Assembly (NCBI GenBank): GCA_964515555.1
Contig: CAZEVY010000121.1
Location: 1 to 14,805, forward strand
From: CAZEVY01 sp964515555
GTDB lineage: Bacteria; Acidobacteriota; Terriglobia; Bryobacterales; Bryobacteraceae
Direction: 5' to 3'
DNA length: 14,805 nucleotides
Shown: positions 14,355-14,805 of the stretch, piece after piece
Layout: each line of letters starts with the position of its first letter
Numbering within the stretch: the first letter of the stretch is position 1
Notes under the pieces: generated by a model
Database searches by the model: none
Told to the model about the DNA's origin: nothing
What the model saw: the letters and a program-made list of their open reading frames with translations, nothing else
Made by a program: the position numbers and the translations under genes

Positions 14355-14805
14355 TTGTCCGCGGTACTGTTCCTCTCCGTCTTCCTGATCGCCGCCTGCG
14401 GGCTCATCTACGAGCTCGTGGCCGGCGCGCTGGCGAGTTACGTCCTGGGCGACAGCGTCCTCCAGTTCTCCACCGTCATCGGCGGGTATCTGTTCGCGAT
14501 GGGCATCGGGAGCTACCTCTCGAAGTTCATTCAGCGTGGACTCGTCGCCCGGTTCGTCGCCATCGAGGCGATGGTCGGGCTGGTGGGAGGGTTCTCGTCG
14601 ACCTTCCTGTTCCTGGCGTTTTCCTACACGGCGAGCTTCCGGTTCCTGCTGTACGGCGTCGTGCTGATCGTCGGGATTCTGGTCGGCCTGGAGATTCCGC
14701 TGCTGATGCGGATTCTCAAGGATCGCTTCCGGTTTCAGGACCTGGTTGCCCACGTGCTGACGTTCGACTACCTGGGCGCGCTCGGCGCGTCGGTGCTGTT
14801 CCCGC
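14355..14805 (+). CDS. speE: Membrane-type polyamine aminopropyltransferase (spermidine synthase-like), N-terminal part
   Basis: 150 residues are present; the gene runs off the right edge. The visible part is a membrane domain with about four to five helices: CGLIYELVAGALASYVLGDS opens it, GGYLFAMGIGSYLSKF and GLEIPLLMRIL follow. This is the N-terminal membrane module of long SpeE-like proteins (about 500 residues), whose C-terminal Rossmann domain would move an aminopropyl group from decarboxylated AdoMet to an amine acceptor. That catalytic half is not seen, so activity is inferred. The start is TTG 14355, 4 bases after the DUF350 stop; there is no ATG and no clear ribosome site, so coupling is likely. 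The AdoMet decarboxylase 4.5 kb to the left is the likely donor source. Confidence 0.82.
   Translation, partial: MSAVLFLSVFLIAACGLIYELVAGALASYVLGDSVLQFSTVIGGYLFAMGIGSYLSKFIQRGLVARFVAIEAMVGLVGGFSSTFLFLAFSYTASFRFLLYGVVLIVGILVGLEIPLLMRILKDRFRFQDLVAHVLTFDYLGALGASVLFP

Noticed and set aside
1..14805. Search for CRISPR arrays, tRNA or rRNA genes, transposases and long direct repeats
   Set aside because: None was recognised by reading both strands; short GC-rich similarities were all inside coding regions.

Overview
The window is GC-rich, tightly packed bacterial DNA with no gene-free stretch above about 200 bases. The gene combination (short AdoMet decarboxylase, zinc-ribbon DUF4178 pair, DUF350, membrane spermidine synthase, Tad minor pilins, secreted D-aminoacylase) suggests an Acidobacteriota genome of the Solibacter/Bryobacter kind. 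That placement is an inference from gene content, not a database match.

Region 1 (1-4454, minus strand) is a housekeeping-style run transcribed leftwards: an MFS transporter, rlmH (23S rRNA methyltransferase), accD (acetyl-CoA carboxylase beta subunit), an exported N-acyl-D-amino-acid deacylase, and the start of an ABC-F ATPase. The last three are joined by ATGA stop/start overlaps, so they are probably one translationally coupled unit.

Region 2 (4455-9290) opens with a plus-strand SPFH/Band-7 protein of the YdjI type with a C-terminal zinc ribbon. It is followed by an accessory block: an unusual Pol-beta-type nucleotidyltransferase-like protein, a UGT/MGT glycosyltransferase 3 bases later, and a convergent ACS-type MFS transporter whose 3' end overlaps the glycosyltransferase gene by 110 bp.

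Region 3 (9291-11993) holds a short S-adenosylmethionine decarboxylase (plus strand) and, convergent to it, a three-gene minus-strand TadG/TadE/TadE minor-pilin cassette without other Tad machinery.

Region 4 (11994-14805, plus strand) is a compact overlapping operon: two zinc-ribbon DUF4178 proteins (the second membrane-anchored), a 61-residue membrane peptide, a DUF350 (YjfL-like) protein and the N-terminal membrane half of a SpeE-like aminopropyltransferase cut by the window end.

The most interesting signal is that the SPFH gene, the AdoMet decarboxylase gene and the DUF4178 operon, although separated by unrelated genes, share one promoter-like element: (G/T)GAAC, a 16-17 base spacer, then CGT(T)ATA. 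It resembles ECF-sigma promoters, and I did not see it at the other gene starts. In the first two genes spacer length and distance to the ATG are identical (17 and 46 bases). I infer a single co-regulated envelope/polyamine module, with decarboxylated AdoMet supplied by SpeD to a membrane aminopropyltransferase, split in this genome by a glycosyltransferase block and a Tad block.
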